Origin: CALNYX01 sp942490925
Lineage (GTDB): Bacteria > Chlamydiota > Chlamydiia > Chlamydiales > JAAKFR01
Direction: 5' to 3'
NCBI GenBank assembly: GCA_942490925.1
Contig: CALNYX010000017.1
Coordinates: forward strand, 1,054,001 to 1,118,000
Length of the DNA: 64,000 bases
Part shown: positions 41,712 through 51,677 of the stretch, piece by piece
Layout of the letters: the number at the start of each line of letters is the position of its first letter
How positions within the stretch are numbered: position 1 is the first letter of the stretch
The notes under the pieces: generated by a model
Database searches by the model: none
Told to the model about the DNA's origin: nothing
What the model saw: only the letters and a program-made list of their open reading frames with translations
Made by a program: the position numbers and the translations under genes

Positions 41712-44700
41712 ATGGAAAGACAGAAACGGTGGCAGTTTTGGCTCATCTTAGCCGTTATCGCCCTTACTATCTACAACATCCTCCCGACAGTTTTCTACTA
41801 CAGCCAACCTCTTAAACGGCCGATTAGTGAGAAAGAAGCCTATAAGACTGCTGGCTCTATTGTCAACCGCGTGAACAACTTAGAAGATTTCACACTCTCT
41901 TGGCTCAAGGCTCAAAGTAAAAACTTAGGGCTCAAACCTCTAAATATTACGCTTGATCCTGAAGATCCAAGACTTGCCAAGCTCGAATTCAAAAAACCAG
42001 AAGAGGCGCAACTTTTTGCTCAGACGTTGAATAGAGCAGGTGCGCTCATCCCCTTTGTCCCAGCTCAGCTTGCTCCCGACCAGCGCTCGTTTGGAGATGA
42101 GACAACAACTGTCGTTGTTCAAAGAAAAATTGGAGTCCATCTAGAGCCAAAGCATCTCGACTCCTACTTCACCTTTGTTCCAAAATACACCGAAGAGGGG
42201 GAACTTTCGACCCCCTACCGCGATCTTGTTGCCGATCGTGTTACCCAAATTGCCCTAGGCTTTGGCGAAAAGTCAGAAAGCGCTCAAACAGCTGCTCAGA
42301 TCGATGAAGTTTCTGATGATATCGTCCTTCACTTGGCACGCAATATTGTTGAGTATGAGACTGCTTTTGGTGACCAAAGTCCCATTACAAAGCGCTATTT
42401 TGCAAGTTTTCCTACAGAGAGCGCCCACGCTCTGACTAGTCGTTTTGAACAAGTAGGTCAAAAATTCTCTCGCGAGATTTCAACTCTGAAGGAGAAGCAA
42501 GTAACTCTGAAAGCCGAAGGTGGATTTCTCGATTCTTCTCAACAGCAGAAGTTAGAAGCCTTTGAGTCACACAAAAATTTGATCAATTCGGCTACGACTA
42601 TTGTTCGTCGTAATACGGCTCTGTTTGGTAAAGAGGGTAAACCTCTCTCCGAAGAGGCAATCCTTACCGCTTTAGCTGAGCCTCTTCCGGAAACGAAGGT
42701 ACAAACGCTTTCGCTTGGAGAACACAACCCTTTTGTCGAAAAACTCGAAGTCGACTGGAACAGAGAAGAAGTTGCGATTATCCTTTATCCTGATGTTGCG
42801 CAGATCCGAGCCGAGCAAACAACCTCTGAAGCAAATGCAATCCGTGTTGAAAAACTCAACCAACTCCTCTTCAATGAAATTGCCTCCGTTGCACGAGAAG
42901 CTGATGAGAGCATCTCGCCAGCTGTTGGGCACTTTTCAATCTCACTCAATAGCCTGACCAATAGTTCGAGCATGCTTGCTCTTGACCTTGGTGCTGTTGC
43001 GCAAATGCAAGCAGAAACATTGGCCCACTTGATTTCAACAAGTTGGCAGCCAACTGGCATCGAGCTACAGCATGACGACTACCCAATCCACCTCTATGAC
43101 ACATTCAAAAATCTTCCTGCCGCTGAGAGAAAACTCGGGCTTGTCATTTTTGCCCCTTCGATGGATAGGAAAGCAACCGACCAAGGCTTTCGCACTGGCT
43201 CCATTTATGTCGTTGCTAAAGGATTAGGCGCGATTCGCCAGAAATATGCAGGGCTATCTGAAAGTGCGGAAAAAACTGCGTTCGACAAAGATTTTGCAAG
43301 CCTTAGTGAGCTCATGCGTCAAAATGGATTCATCGGCTACTCTGGCAGTTCCTCAAACCTCTCAGCTGGTCATCGCGATGACTACATCTTTGAACTAGAC
43401 GATTACTTCTCCTACTTACTTGCTGCTACACGTGAAGATTTCGTTGTCAAAGGGAGCAAACAGTATGCGACGCTTGAATTCACTGATGGAGAGCAACGTC
43501 TACTCACCCTCAATAAGATCGAAACTCGCATGCAAGAAGATCTTGTCAAATGGCAAGATGAATATCGCCAAGCGCGCGTTGCAGTAAACGATCAGATGAA
43601 GTACGACGTCCCTCCTCCCACTCAAAATGTTCTACTCAGCAATTTGAAGCTCAGCACCAAGAAATATTTCCGTGGGGATGAGCGCAAAGTACTCAAGTGG
43701 GGTCTTGACCTCTCTGGAGGAAAAACTGTCCGCATTGGCCTAAGAGACCAGAACAACCAAGCCATTACCGACGAAGATGATCTCAAGCAAGCCGTTAACG
43801 AACTCTACCAACGCGTTAACCGCCTTGGTGTTTCTGAAGTTGGCATTCGCACCGAAGGCTCATCAATCGTTTTAGACTTCCCTGGATCGCAAGGGTTGTC
43901 AGCGACAGACCTGATTCAAGCATCTGCGATGTACTTCAATGTGGTTAACGAGAAGTTTTCTCCGAATAACCCAGCACTGAGTGAAGCTGTCACCACCTTC
44001 TTGGAAGAAGTGTGGAACGAAGCTGTCATCACCAGCCGTACTGATGCCGAAAGCTTGAATGAAATTGCTTGGCAACATCTCGGGGGAGATCCAGAAAACC
44101 CTGAAGAGTTCCACCCATTGAGCAGCCATAGCCGCTTGCTCTATGACCACGGCCTTCGTTTTGCCGGACCTAAGGCAACGCACCGTAGCAGCGCTTTTGA
44201 TGATACGCTCTCAGCACTCACCCTCTTTAGAGGAAAAGATTTTGCTGACTGGCAGGGACAGACAAATCCCCTTCTGATCGTCTTCCGCAACTACGCTCTT
44301 GAAGGAGCCAATCTTACTGACGTACAGTCTGGTTACGACTCTCAACGCGGAAACGTCCTGCACTTTGGAGTCAAAAGCGCTTACGTCAATCGCTTTGGCC
44401 AGAAAGTCAATCCTCGCGATGAGTTCTACACATGGACCTCTCAATTCTCTGAAGAGAAAATCACAGGTACACCTAAAGAATCCTTCTCTAGAGGTCAAGG
44501 ATGGCGCATGGCCGTTATCCTGAACGGAACAGTTGTTAGCGCTCCAACGCTAAATGCTGCACTGCGCGATAGCGCTCAAATTAGTGGACACTTCTCCCAA
44601 CGAGAAGCCAACCAACTTGCTGCCGATTTAAAAGCTGGCTCATTGAGCTTTACACCTCATATTCTCTCAGAAGAAAACGTTAGCCCTGATCTTGGAAAAG

Positions 44701-46241
44701 AGCAGAGAGCACAAGGAGTCTTCGCTGGACTCTTAGCTATTGCTCTTGTCTTCCTCGTGATGTGCAGCTACTACCGTTTCAGTGGACTTGTAGCGAGTAT
44801 CGCAGTTGTCTTCAACTTGCTCATCATTTGGGGCGTCTTGCAAAATCTAGGAGCAGCAATGACGCTACCTGGTATTGCGGGGATCATCCTAGCCTTAGGA
44901 ATGGCTGTTGATGCGAACGTTCTTGTGTTTGAAAGGATTCGTGAAGAGTTCATGATCTCAGGTCGTCTACCATCAGCTGTCTTTGCAGGCTATCGCAAAG
45001 CCTTCACAGCGATTGTCGACTCCAACCTGACAACGATTATCGCTGCATTGATCCTCCTAAACTTTGATGCAGGCCCTATTAAAGGATTTGCCCTCACCTT
45101 GATTATCGGGATTGTCTCTTCAATGTTCACAGCGCTATTTATGACGCGCTACTTCTTTGCTGGTTGGGTACAAAACCCCAAACACAAAGAGTTGAAGATG
45201 TCTCGCTTCTTTGGCCAAACCAAGATCAACTTCTTGAGCAAAGCCAAAGCAGCCATCATTGGATCTATCATTCTTATCCTCATCGGTGGATTCTTCCTCG
45301 TCAAAGAGAAGAACACCATCTTCGGCATGGATTTCACCGGAGGATATGCTCTTAATCTCGATCTGCAAGAACAACATGGTGTGACCAACTACCGCACATT
45401 GGCAAGTAATGCCCTTGTTAAAGCGGGCGCTACACCAAGCGACTTCCAGATTCAGGAGCTGAACAAGCCTAACCAATTGCGCATTCAACTTGGAATGGGA
45501 ATGGAAGGAGCTGGTAAGCCGTACGATAGCCTTGAAGCGATCGCTATGCCAGACCCTGCAGTTTACGCCTTCCAACAGTATCCTCGTATTGTGTGGATTG
45601 TTGATGCCCTTGAGCAGAGTGGACTTGAAGTGAATCCTGCGACCCTATCCGAGCTTAACCTGCACTGGACTGAGATGAGCGGACAGCTCTCTGAGACCAT
45701 GCGTAATCAGGCGCTGCTCGGTTTACTACTCGCTCTTGGCTGTATTTTGATCTACATCACTTTCCGCTTTGAGTTTAAGTATGCAATCAGTGCAACTGTT
45801 GCTTTAGCACACGATTTGTTAATCACACTCGGTGTCCTTGCGATTTGCCATCTCTTTTTTGAAGAGATTCAAATTGACCTGCAAGTGATCGCCGCTTTGA
45901 TGACAATTGTTGGTTACTCGCTGAACGATACCATTATTATCTTCGATAGGATTCGAGAAGACTTACGCGTATTGCGTAAGCTCTCTTTCAGCGAAGTTGT
46001 GAACCATGCGCTTAATGTAACACTTGGGCGAACCATGATGACATCTGGAACAACCTTAGTTGTTCTGCTTGCCCTTGTTATCTTTGGAGGCAAAACGATC
46101 TTTAATTTTGCCCTCATTATGACTCTTGGAGTTGCCATCGGAACATTTTCTTCTCTCTTTGTAGCCGCGCCTATTTTGCTCTTTTTCCACAATCGAGCAG
46201 AAGCAAAGTTAGAAGAAGATTCTCTATCTAAAAAAATCTAA
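41712..46241 (+). CDS. secDF: Fused protein translocase subunit SecDF
   Basis: The 1509-residue protein joins SecD and SecF, as in other chlamydiae. A first membrane segment (about 8-28) precedes a very long periplasmic region. SecD motifs include LKWGLDLSGGKTVRIGL and the membrane run GIILALGMAVDANVLVFERIREE. The SecF half begins near residue 1160 with GMDFTGGYALNLDL and ends with VGYSLNDTIIIFDRIREDL. SecDF uses the proton gradient to pull proteins out of the SecYEG channel on the periplasmic side. The N-terminal periplasmic part is much longer than in free-living bacteria. RecJ follows after 19 bases. Confidence 0.96.
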   Translation: MERQKRWQFWLILAVIALTIYNILPTVFYYSQPLKRPISEKEAYKTAGSIVNRVNNLEDFTLSWLKAQSKNLGLKPLNITLDPEDPRLAKLEFKKPEEAQLFAQTLNRAGALIPFVPAQLAPDQRSFGDETTTVVVQRKIGVHLEPKHLDSYFTFVPKYTEEGELSTPYRDLVADRVTQIALGFGEKSESAQTAAQIDEVSDDIVLHLARNIVEYETAFGDQSPITKRYFASFPTESAHALTSRFEQVGQKFSREISTLKEKQVTLKAEGGFLDSSQQQKLEAFESHKNLINSATTIVRRNTALFGKEGKPLSEEAILTALAEPLPETKVQTLSLGEHNPFVEKLEVDWNREEVAIILYPDVAQIRAEQTTSEANAIRVEKLNQLLFNEIASVAREADESISPAVGHFSISLNSLTNSSSMLALDLGAVAQMQAETLAHLISTSWQPTGIELQHDDYPIHLYDTFKNLPAAERKLGLVIFAPSMDRKATDQGFRTGSIYVVAKGLGAIRQKYAGLSESAEKTAFDKDFASLSELMRQNGFIGYSGSSSNLSAGHRDDYIFELDDYFSYLLAATREDFVVKGSKQYATLEFTDGEQRLLTLNKIETRMQEDLVKWQDEYRQARVAVNDQMKYDVPPPTQNVLLSNLKLSTKKYFRGDERKVLKWGLDLSGGKTVRIGLRDQNNQAITDEDDLKQAVNELYQRVNRLGVSEVGIRTEGSSIVLDFPGSQGLSATDLIQASAMYFNVVNEKFSPNNPALSEAVTTFLEEVWNEAVITSRTDAESLNEIAWQHLGGDPENPEEFHPLSSHSRLLYDHGLRFAGPKATHRSSAFDDTLSALTLFRGKDFADWQGQTNPLLIVFRNYALEGANLTDVQSGYDSQRGNVLHFGVKSAYVNRFGQKVNPRDEFYTWTSQFSEEKITGTPKESFSRGQGWRMAVILNGTVVSAPTLNAALRDSAQISGHFSQREANQLAADLKAGSLSFTPHILSEENVSPDLGKEQRAQGVFAGLLAIALVFLVMCSYYRFSGLVASIAVVFNLLIIWGVLQNLGAAMTLPGIAGIILALGMAVDANVLVFERIREEFMISGRLPSAVFAGYRKAFTAIVDSNLTTIIAALILLNFDAGPIKGFALTLIIGIVSSMFTALFMTRYFFAGWVQNPKHKELKMSRFFGQTKINFLSKAKAAIIGSIILILIGGFFLVKEKNTIFGMDFTGGYALNLDLQEQHGVTNYRTLASNALVKAGATPSDFQIQELNKPNQLRIQLGMGMEGAGKPYDSLEAIAMPDPAVYAFQQYPRIVWIVDALEQSGLEVNPATLSELNLHWTEMSGQLSETMRNQALLGLLLALGCILIYITFRFEFKYAISATVALAHDLLITLGVLAICHLFFEEIQIDLQVIAALMTIVGYSLNDTIIIFDRIREDLRVLRKLSFSEVVNHALNVTLGRTMMTSGTTLVVLLALVIFGGKTIFNFALIMTLGVAIGTFSSLFVAAPILLFFHNRAEAKLEEDSLSKKI

Positions 46242-46260
46242 TTCACTATGATGTGAGTCG

Positions 46261-47997
46261 ATGGAAAACGCCTTAAAACATGTGCCTATTTGGGTCTATC
46301 CCAAAGAGGACAACAGCTGGCATGAGAAGATCGTAAAAGAATTTAATATTCATCCGATCACAGCTCAGATCTTTGTTTCAAGAGGCTTTTCAGAGCAAGA
46401 GAAAATCCACAGCTACTTGTACGCAAAACTGCCAGATCTCATTGATCCTAAAACCTTCTTGGATATGACCAAGGCTGTCCAACGGATCACCAAGGCGATC
46501 AAGGATGAGGAAGGTATTCTCATTTATGGAGACAATGATGTCGATGGCATGACGGGCACCGCCTTACTTGCTGAGTTTCTGCAACGCATTGGCGCTAAAG
46601 TAGAATATTATGTCCCCAATCATACCTCTCAACGTTACGAACTCTTTGTAGATGCTCTTGACTTTGCCAAGGAGAAAGGGTGTTCCTTGATGATCACCGT
46701 TGACTGCGGCGTGACAGCTTCGCGCCAAATCCAAAAAGTGATCGCTGAAAATATCGATGTCATTGTCACCGACCACCATGAGCCGACAGATAAGCTACCT
46801 AACTGCATTGCCACCCTTAACCCAAAACTGATCAACCAAACCTATCCCAATCGAGATCTCACAGGGGTTGGTGTTGCCTTTAAGCTCGCACACGCCTTGA
46901 CCAACTACCTCGTCTCCCACAAACAAATTCCGGCCAAAAAAATTGATCTCAAAGTCTATCTTGACCTTGTTGCACTTGGAACCATTGCAGATATGGGAGC
47001 CCTTCTAGAAGAGAATCGAATTCTTGTCCGCTATGGATTGACGCAATTGCGAAAAACTAAACGTATGGGGCTGCTCAAACTCTTTCAAATTTGCGGTGTC
47101 GAACGTTCTGAAATTAGCACCATTGATATCGCTTCAAAAATTGCACCTCGCATGAATAGCCTCGGCCGTGTTGCCGATCCACGCAAAGGCGTTGAGCTGC
47201 TTATGGTTCGAGATGAGAAAAAAGCTGAGCAGCTCGCAAAAGAGCTTGATCTCTTTAATAGTGAGCGGCAAAAAATTGAACAGATCGTTTCCACAGATGT
47301 CGAAGAGATGCTAGCTCAACAGCCAAATATCTTGAACGATAAGGCTATTGTACTCAGTTCTGAAAAGTGGCATTCAGGAGTTATCCCCATTATTTCAGCG
47401 CGCATTGCCAAACAGTACAACCGTCCGACAATTATCATTGCTGTTGATCCACAAGGTGTTGGAAAAGGTTCCATTCGTACCATTCGAGAATTTCCTCTCC
47501 TACCAGTCCTGAAAAAAAGTGCTGATCTCTTCTTGAACTATGGTGGACATGACTTTGCAGCTGGTTTAACCATCAAAGAGCAGGATATTGATCAGTTCAA
47601 GAAGCGTTTTATCCATGCCGCTAATTCCTCACTCAAAGACAATGATATCCTCACCAAGCTCTACATCGATGCTTACGCCGATTTTAAAGAGCTCTCCTAC
47701 GATTTCCTTGCTTCTCTTGAGCTCTTTGAGCCTTATGGGAACGAGAATATGCAGCCGATCTTCTATTGCGAGGCGACACAAGCTTGGGCGCCAAAGGTTA
47801 TTGGAGGCTCCCATCTCAAACTCTACCTTGAGCAAGGCGATCGGATGTTAGAGGGAATTGGCTTTGGTATGGCAGAGCGTCGCAATGAAATTCGCAAGAA
47901 GAACCTCAAGTTGCGCATCGCCTACACTCCCCAAATCAACCGCTTCCACAACAAAAGTAGTATCCAACTACTCATCAGAGACTTTCAGGTTATTTAA
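46261..47997 (+). CDS. recJ: Single-strand-specific exonuclease RecJ
   Basis: The 578-residue DHH-family nuclease has motif I as YGDNDVDGMTGT (D91, D93, D95), where DYDVDG is usual, motif III TDHHEP, and the DHHA1 motif LNYGGHDFAAGLTI. It degrades single-stranded DNA 5' to 3' in recombination and repair. It is co-transcribed with secDF, an order shared with Chlamydia. It converges on nudC across a palindromic repeat cluster. Confidence 0.96.
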   Translation: MENALKHVPIWVYPKEDNSWHEKIVKEFNIHPITAQIFVSRGFSEQEKIHSYLYAKLPDLIDPKTFLDMTKAVQRITKAIKDEEGILIYGDNDVDGMTGTALLAEFLQRIGAKVEYYVPNHTSQRYELFVDALDFAKEKGCSLMITVDCGVTASRQIQKVIAENIDVIVTDHHEPTDKLPNCIATLNPKLINQTYPNRDLTGVGVAFKLAHALTNYLVSHKQIPAKKIDLKVYLDLVALGTIADMGALLEENRILVRYGLTQLRKTKRMGLLKLFQICGVERSEISTIDIASKIAPRMNSLGRVADPRKGVELLMVRDEKKAEQLAKELDLFNSERQKIEQIVSTDVEEMLAQQPNILNDKAIVLSSEKWHSGVIPIISARIAKQYNRPTIIIAVDPQGVGKGSIRTIREFPLLPVLKKSADLFLNYGGHDFAAGLTIKEQDIDQFKKRFIHAANSSLKDNDILTKLYIDAYADFKELSYDFLASLELFEPYGNENMQPIFYCEATQAWAPKVIGGSHLKLYLEQGDRMLEGIGFGMAERRNEIRKKNLKLRIAYTPQINRFHNKSSIQLLIRDFQVI

Positions 47998-48021
47998 GCT
48001 TCAGGGCAACTCATTGTGTGA

Positions 48022-48134
48022 GATTCTGCAAACTGAAATAAGAGATTCTGCGATTTATCCCATGATAAACCGCAGAATCCATTGTTTTAACCTAGATTCC
48101 GTGGTTTATCGTGAGATAAGCCGCAAAAAGAATC
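48022..48134. repeat. Cluster of related palindromes between recJ and nudC
   Basis: A unit reading GATTCTGCGRTTTATC appears several times. A full hairpin spans 48044-48079 (16-bp arms, one mismatch, loop CCAT). A second, weaker one lies at 48095-48134, with a good core at 48103-48122. A partial copy (GATTCTGC) sits at 48022. The cluster includes the last codons of nudC on the minus strand. It may be a REP-like element or a bidirectional terminator for the two convergent genes. Confidence 0.7.
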
Positions 48135-48833
48135 GATCAATTGTCTGGCAATACTGAGCTCGCTTGGTAATGGAGGTAGGTTGGCTACTTCAAACCAATC
48201 GGCCTCAAGAATCTCTTGTCCATCGATCACAATCTCCCCTGCTTTCCAATCACATGTGAAAGCTACAATAAGTGAGTTCGAAAAAGGCCAAGGCTGGCTC
48301 CCGAAGTAGCGCAAGTTTTGGATATGGAGCCCTACCTCTTCGAGGACTTCACGATGTAAAGCCTGCTCCAAACTCTCCTGCGGCTCAACAAACCCAGCTA
48401 AGACACTATGAAAAGGCCCTTCAGCATGCCGAGCTAGGAGAATCTTCCCCTCTTTTTGGATCAATCCCATCACCACAGGAGCCACTTTTGGATAGGCTAC
48501 GTAATCACAAGAGGGACACATACGACAACGTTCTTTCTCTGAGGGAATAGTTTGATGACCACACTGACCACAATAAGTGTGCGTGCGATCCCAATTAATT
48601 AGCTGCAGCGCTTTTCCAGCTAGGGCATACTGCTCTTCAGAAAAAATTGAATAGAGTTGGCGTAGATTTTTCCAAATCCACCCCTTTGGAGCAGGTAGCT
48701 CTTGAGCTTCACCAACATGGTGAGAGTCATCGAGAACAAGCGATCTGATCAGGGGAAGGCAAGCCTCAGTAGGAAGATGCATCGCATCTTCACTGACAAG
48801 CAATTGCTGAGCTGAAAATAAAAACCACATCAT
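48087..48833 (-). CDS. nudC: NAD(+) diphosphatase / NADH pyrophosphatase NudC
   Basis: The 248-residue Nudix hydrolase has the NudC zinc ribbon (C88, C91, C106, C109), the Nudix box GFVEPQESLEQALHREVLEE (from about residue 147), and the NudC signature downstream SQPWPFSNSLI. It splits NAD(H) to NMN(H) and AMP and removes NAD caps from RNA. The last residues are encoded inside the palindromic repeat, so the true ancestral C-terminus may have been replaced. The euo terminator lies immediately upstream. Confidence 0.93.
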   Translation of the reverse strand: MMWFLFSAQQLLVSEDAMHLPTEACLPLIRSLVLDDSHHVGEAQELPAPKGWIWKNLRQLYSIFSEEQYALAGKALQLINWDRTHTYCGQCGHQTIPSEKERCRMCPSCDYVAYPKVAPVVMGLIQKEGKILLARHAEGPFHSVLAGFVEPQESLEQALHREVLEEVGLHIQNLRYFGSQPWPFSNSLIVAFTCDWKAGEIVIDGQEILEADWFEVANLPPLPSELSIARQLIDSFCGLSHDKPRNLG

Positions 48834-48870
48834 AAAAAAAGACCAAGAGAATGATCATACTCTCTTGGCC
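48834..48870 (-). terminator. Rho-independent terminator of euo
   Basis: On the minus strand CCAAGAGA and TCTCTTGG form the stem, extended by weaker pairs around a TATGATCAT-type loop, followed by CTTTTTTT. It sits between euo and nudC; its T-run ends at the nudC start codon. Confidence 0.88.
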
Positions 48871-48893
48871 TTTAAAATGAAAAGAGCTTCAGA

Positions 48894-49334
48894 TTATTGA
48901 GCTTTTTGCTTTTTCTGAAGGTATTCTTCTCTGTAACGCGCAACTTCTTCTTTATGAATAACCCAAGCTGCACCCTTACGTGTACCCTTGATCATCCCTG
49001 TGCGTGTTGCATAATAGATCTTCTGTGCAGGAACACCAAGACTCTTAGCGACCTGGTTTACTGAGAAGTAACCTCTGTTGTTGTCAAAAAGGAGCTCTCC
49101 AGCAAACATCGATTTTGTGCGTGAATACTTGTTCTGACGGTACTCTTCTAAGTCCTTCAGGTCAATTTCCCAACGTGTGTTTTTTGTTGCACGTAGCTTC
49201 TTCTGCTTGATCGCAACATAAATCGCCTGGCGTGTCACGTTGTTAATCTTAGCAGCTTCTGTAATCGAAACAACTTTACGCTCTTCTGTCTGAGGAGCAA
49301 CAAATGTCATCTCTTCTTCTCTTTGGTTTTCCAT
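48894..49334 (-). CDS. euo: Developmental transcriptional regulator Euo
   Basis: The 146-residue protein carries the Euo DNA-binding core: SITEAAKINNVTRQAIYVAI, then KKLRATKNTRWEIDLKDLEE, YSRTKS and a second excisionase-like helix unit (FSVNQVAKSLGVPAQKIYYA). Euo is a chlamydia-specific early protein that represses late genes during replication; omcA and omcB in this window are classic late genes. It is somewhat shorter at the C-terminus than the Chlamydia protein of about 183 residues. GGGGGTTAG precedes the start, and a terminator isolates it from nudC. Confidence 0.95.
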   Translation of the reverse strand: MENQREEEMTFVAPQTEERKVVSITEAAKINNVTRQAIYVAIKQKKLRATKNTRWEIDLKDLEEYRQNKYSRTKSMFAGELLFDNNRGYFSVNQVAKSLGVPAQKIYYATRTGMIKGTRKGAAWVIHKEEVARYREEYLQKKQKAQ

Positions 49335-49737
49335 CTTTCTAACCCCCTAAGGTTTTTGTTTGTAAAGTATTTTTTTAAGGGTATTATTAGTTATTAAAGA
49401 CCCTGATTTTTATATACTTTGATGCACTCCTTGCATCGAAAGTACTATTATCGCTCAAAATTGAATTTAGGATCAAGACTTTTTTTAGACAATATTAAGA
49501 TCCTTCTTAATTCTAGAAGCCGCTCTCTGTCTCGCAAAGGGCATTCTAAATGTAATATTTTGATTAAGATTCTAATTATATACAACAAAAATTTCCACTT
49601 TGTTAAATTTAAATAAAGATGCTTACAAAACCATCAAATTTTCTATGAACCGAACCTTCTAAAATTAACTGTTTCTTAACACTGGATTTTAAGAGGCAAA
49701 CCTGGTATTCCTATCTCTTTCAAAGGAATTATAGACA
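49335..49737. other. AT-rich divergent region between euo and the second tsp
   Basis: This 403-base gap should hold promoters for both genes. A hairpin-like inverted repeat lies at 49418-49440 (TTTGATGCA and TGCATCGAA around CTCCT), about 85 bases before the euo start, and may be an operator. A 65-codon ORF within it is basic, AT-rich and lacks a ribosome site; I do not count it as a gene. AAAGGA lies before the tsp start. Confidence 0.5.
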
Positions 49738-51651
49738 ATGCGATCGATTTGCCTGCTTTTTCTTCTCTCTCTCTGCTCTCTTTATGCCGGAAAACTGCCT
49801 GAAGTCTCTCCAGCAGATGTGACCTCTACTTTGAACCAAATCATGGAGTGTCACGCCTCTCACAAACAACTCTCTCCCATTTTGGTAGAACGCGCTTTGG
49901 AGGCCTATATTGAGCAACTTGACCCCACAAAGACCTATTTCCTGGTTGAGGATATAAAGCCATGGCAGGAGCCATCAGAGGAGCTGCTTAAGACCTTGCT
50001 TAATCAGATTCAGTCAAAAAATTTCTCGTTATTCTTGAAAATTCACAATAAGCTGCTCGAAGCTGTTGCACGGCGCGACCGCCTTGAGGAGGAGCTTCAA
50101 GAGCTCCCTCTGCCAACAGACGTGTCGATCAAGGAGTTTCGAGAGCTAGAATGGGTAGCTAGCGAACAAGAGCTCAAAACGCGCCTTCTGCGTCTCAAAG
50201 CTCTTCAACAGGAAGCTGCTGGAAAGCTCGATGATCAAGAGGCGCGTGACAAGGCTCTGCAACGCATTGCCAAAAAACGACTCATCCACGAAGAGGAGTT
50301 GAAGGGGAATTCATTGAAGGAGCGTGAAAGACTCGTTCTCTCCAATGTCCTCAAAGCTTTTGCTGCATCGCTAGACACACATACCGCCTACTTCACACCT
50401 GGAGAGGCTGCTCAATTCATGATCCAAGTGCAGCAGCGCCTCTTTGGAATTGGAGCACAGCTGCGCGATGACCTCAATGGCTTTACCATTGTGAAGATCA
50501 TCGATGGAGGCCCTGCGAGCTGTGACACGGGTCTTAAAGTGAATGATCGCGTTATTGCTATCAACAAAGAACCTGTCGTTGGCCTTGAAATTACCGATGC
50601 TGTCGAATTGATTCGTGGAGAAGAAGGAACGCGCGTTAATCTCACCGTCTTACGTCAGGAAAACGAAACCGAAGAGCGACTTGAAATCCCCATTACCCGT
50701 GGTGAAGTGGTGATTAAAGAGGCGCGCATTGAGTCCTCTACAATCCCTTTTGGTGACGGTGTCATTGCATACATTGCGCTCTATGCCTTCTACCAAGATC
50801 CTGTTCACTCCTCTGGTGCTGATCTCTATGAGGAAATTGCCAAAATCCGAAAATCTCACAAAATTAAAGGGATGATTGTTGATTTACGCATGAACTCTGG
50901 TGGAGTTTTGCCTCAAGCCGTGACCGTTACAGGTCTGTTTATCACCAAAGGAATCGTGGTTTCAATCAAAGATAATTTGGGCAACATCGAACACTTGCGT
51001 GAGATTGATGGGAAAATGTCATACGACGGTCCTTTGATTATTTTGACGAGCAAAGCAAGCGCATCGGCTGCTGAGATTGTTGCACAAACCTTGCAAGACT
51101 ATGGTCGCGCAATCATTGTTGGAGATGAATACACCTACGGCAAAGGGACATTTCAAACCTTTACGCTGGATGCTGGTAGTTCAAGTAAAATTAACCCCAA
51201 GGGGGAATTCAAAGTCACACGCGGTCGCTACTACACAGTCTCTGGTAAAAGCCCTCAGCTTGTCGGTGTGAGACCTGATATCGTTGTTCCTGGCTTCTAT
51301 GCCTCGATGGACATTGGAGAGCAACATAGCAAGTATCCTCTTGAGAATGATGAAATTGCAGAAAACTTCCACGACAATCTTTCAGATATTCCTGCTGTGC
51401 AGCGTGATCAAATCAGCTGGCTATACCGTTTTAATCTGCAGCCTCGGCTGAAAATCTATACGCGTTTTCTTCCTATATTAGCTGAAAATTCGGAAAAGCG
51501 GCTTGAGGCAGACAAATTCTACCAAGCATTTATGGAAGATATTGAACTGGATGACCCCTCTCCAGAACGACTTGAGCTTTATGGACAGCACGATCCTCAG
51601 CTCAAGGAGACTGTCAACATCATGAAAGATCTGATTCTCTTGCTCAATTAA
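49738..51651 (+). CDS. Tsp/Prc-type C-terminal processing protease, copy 2
   Basis: The 637-residue protein has a signal peptide (about 1-17), a helical N-terminal domain, a PDZ domain (about 235-320) and the S41 domain with SKASASAAEIV (438-448) and YTYGKGT (465-471). By spacing the triad is S443, K469 and Q473. It is clearly homologous to the protease at 346-2286 (shared blocks LDxHTAYFxPxEA and IVAQTLQDYG) but well diverged, so the two are old paralogues. The N-terminal half is where they differ most, which may give different substrates. It is followed by gltX after 26 bases. Confidence 0.92.
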   Translation: MRSICLLFLLSLCSLYAGKLPEVSPADVTSTLNQIMECHASHKQLSPILVERALEAYIEQLDPTKTYFLVEDIKPWQEPSEELLKTLLNQIQSKNFSLFLKIHNKLLEAVARRDRLEEELQELPLPTDVSIKEFRELEWVASEQELKTRLLRLKALQQEAAGKLDDQEARDKALQRIAKKRLIHEEELKGNSLKERERLVLSNVLKAFAASLDTHTAYFTPGEAAQFMIQVQQRLFGIGAQLRDDLNGFTIVKIIDGGPASCDTGLKVNDRVIAINKEPVVGLEITDAVELIRGEEGTRVNLTVLRQENETEERLEIPITRGEVVIKEARIESSTIPFGDGVIAYIALYAFYQDPVHSSGADLYEEIAKIRKSHKIKGMIVDLRMNSGGVLPQAVTVTGLFITKGIVVSIKDNLGNIEHLREIDGKMSYDGPLIILTSKASASAAEIVAQTLQDYGRAIIVGDEYTYGKGTFQTFTLDAGSSSKINPKGEFKVTRGRYYTVSGKSPQLVGVRPDIVVPGFYASMDIGEQHSKYPLENDEIAENFHDNLSDIPAVQRDQISWLYRFNLQPRLKIYTRFLPILAENSEKRLEADKFYQAFMEDIELDDPSPERLELYGQHDPQLKETVNIMKDLILLLN

Positions 51652-51677
51652 CGCTTGCTTGTTATCCTTTCTGCCCT

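Noticed and set aside
45135..45575. 146-codon ORF antisense to secDF
   Set aside because: It lies wholly inside secDF, and its sequence has no coherent domain.
49419..49616. 65-codon ORF in the euo-tsp gap
   Set aside because: It is Lys/Ile/Asn-rich as expected from AT-rich non-coding DNA, has no ribosome site, and overlaps a hairpin.
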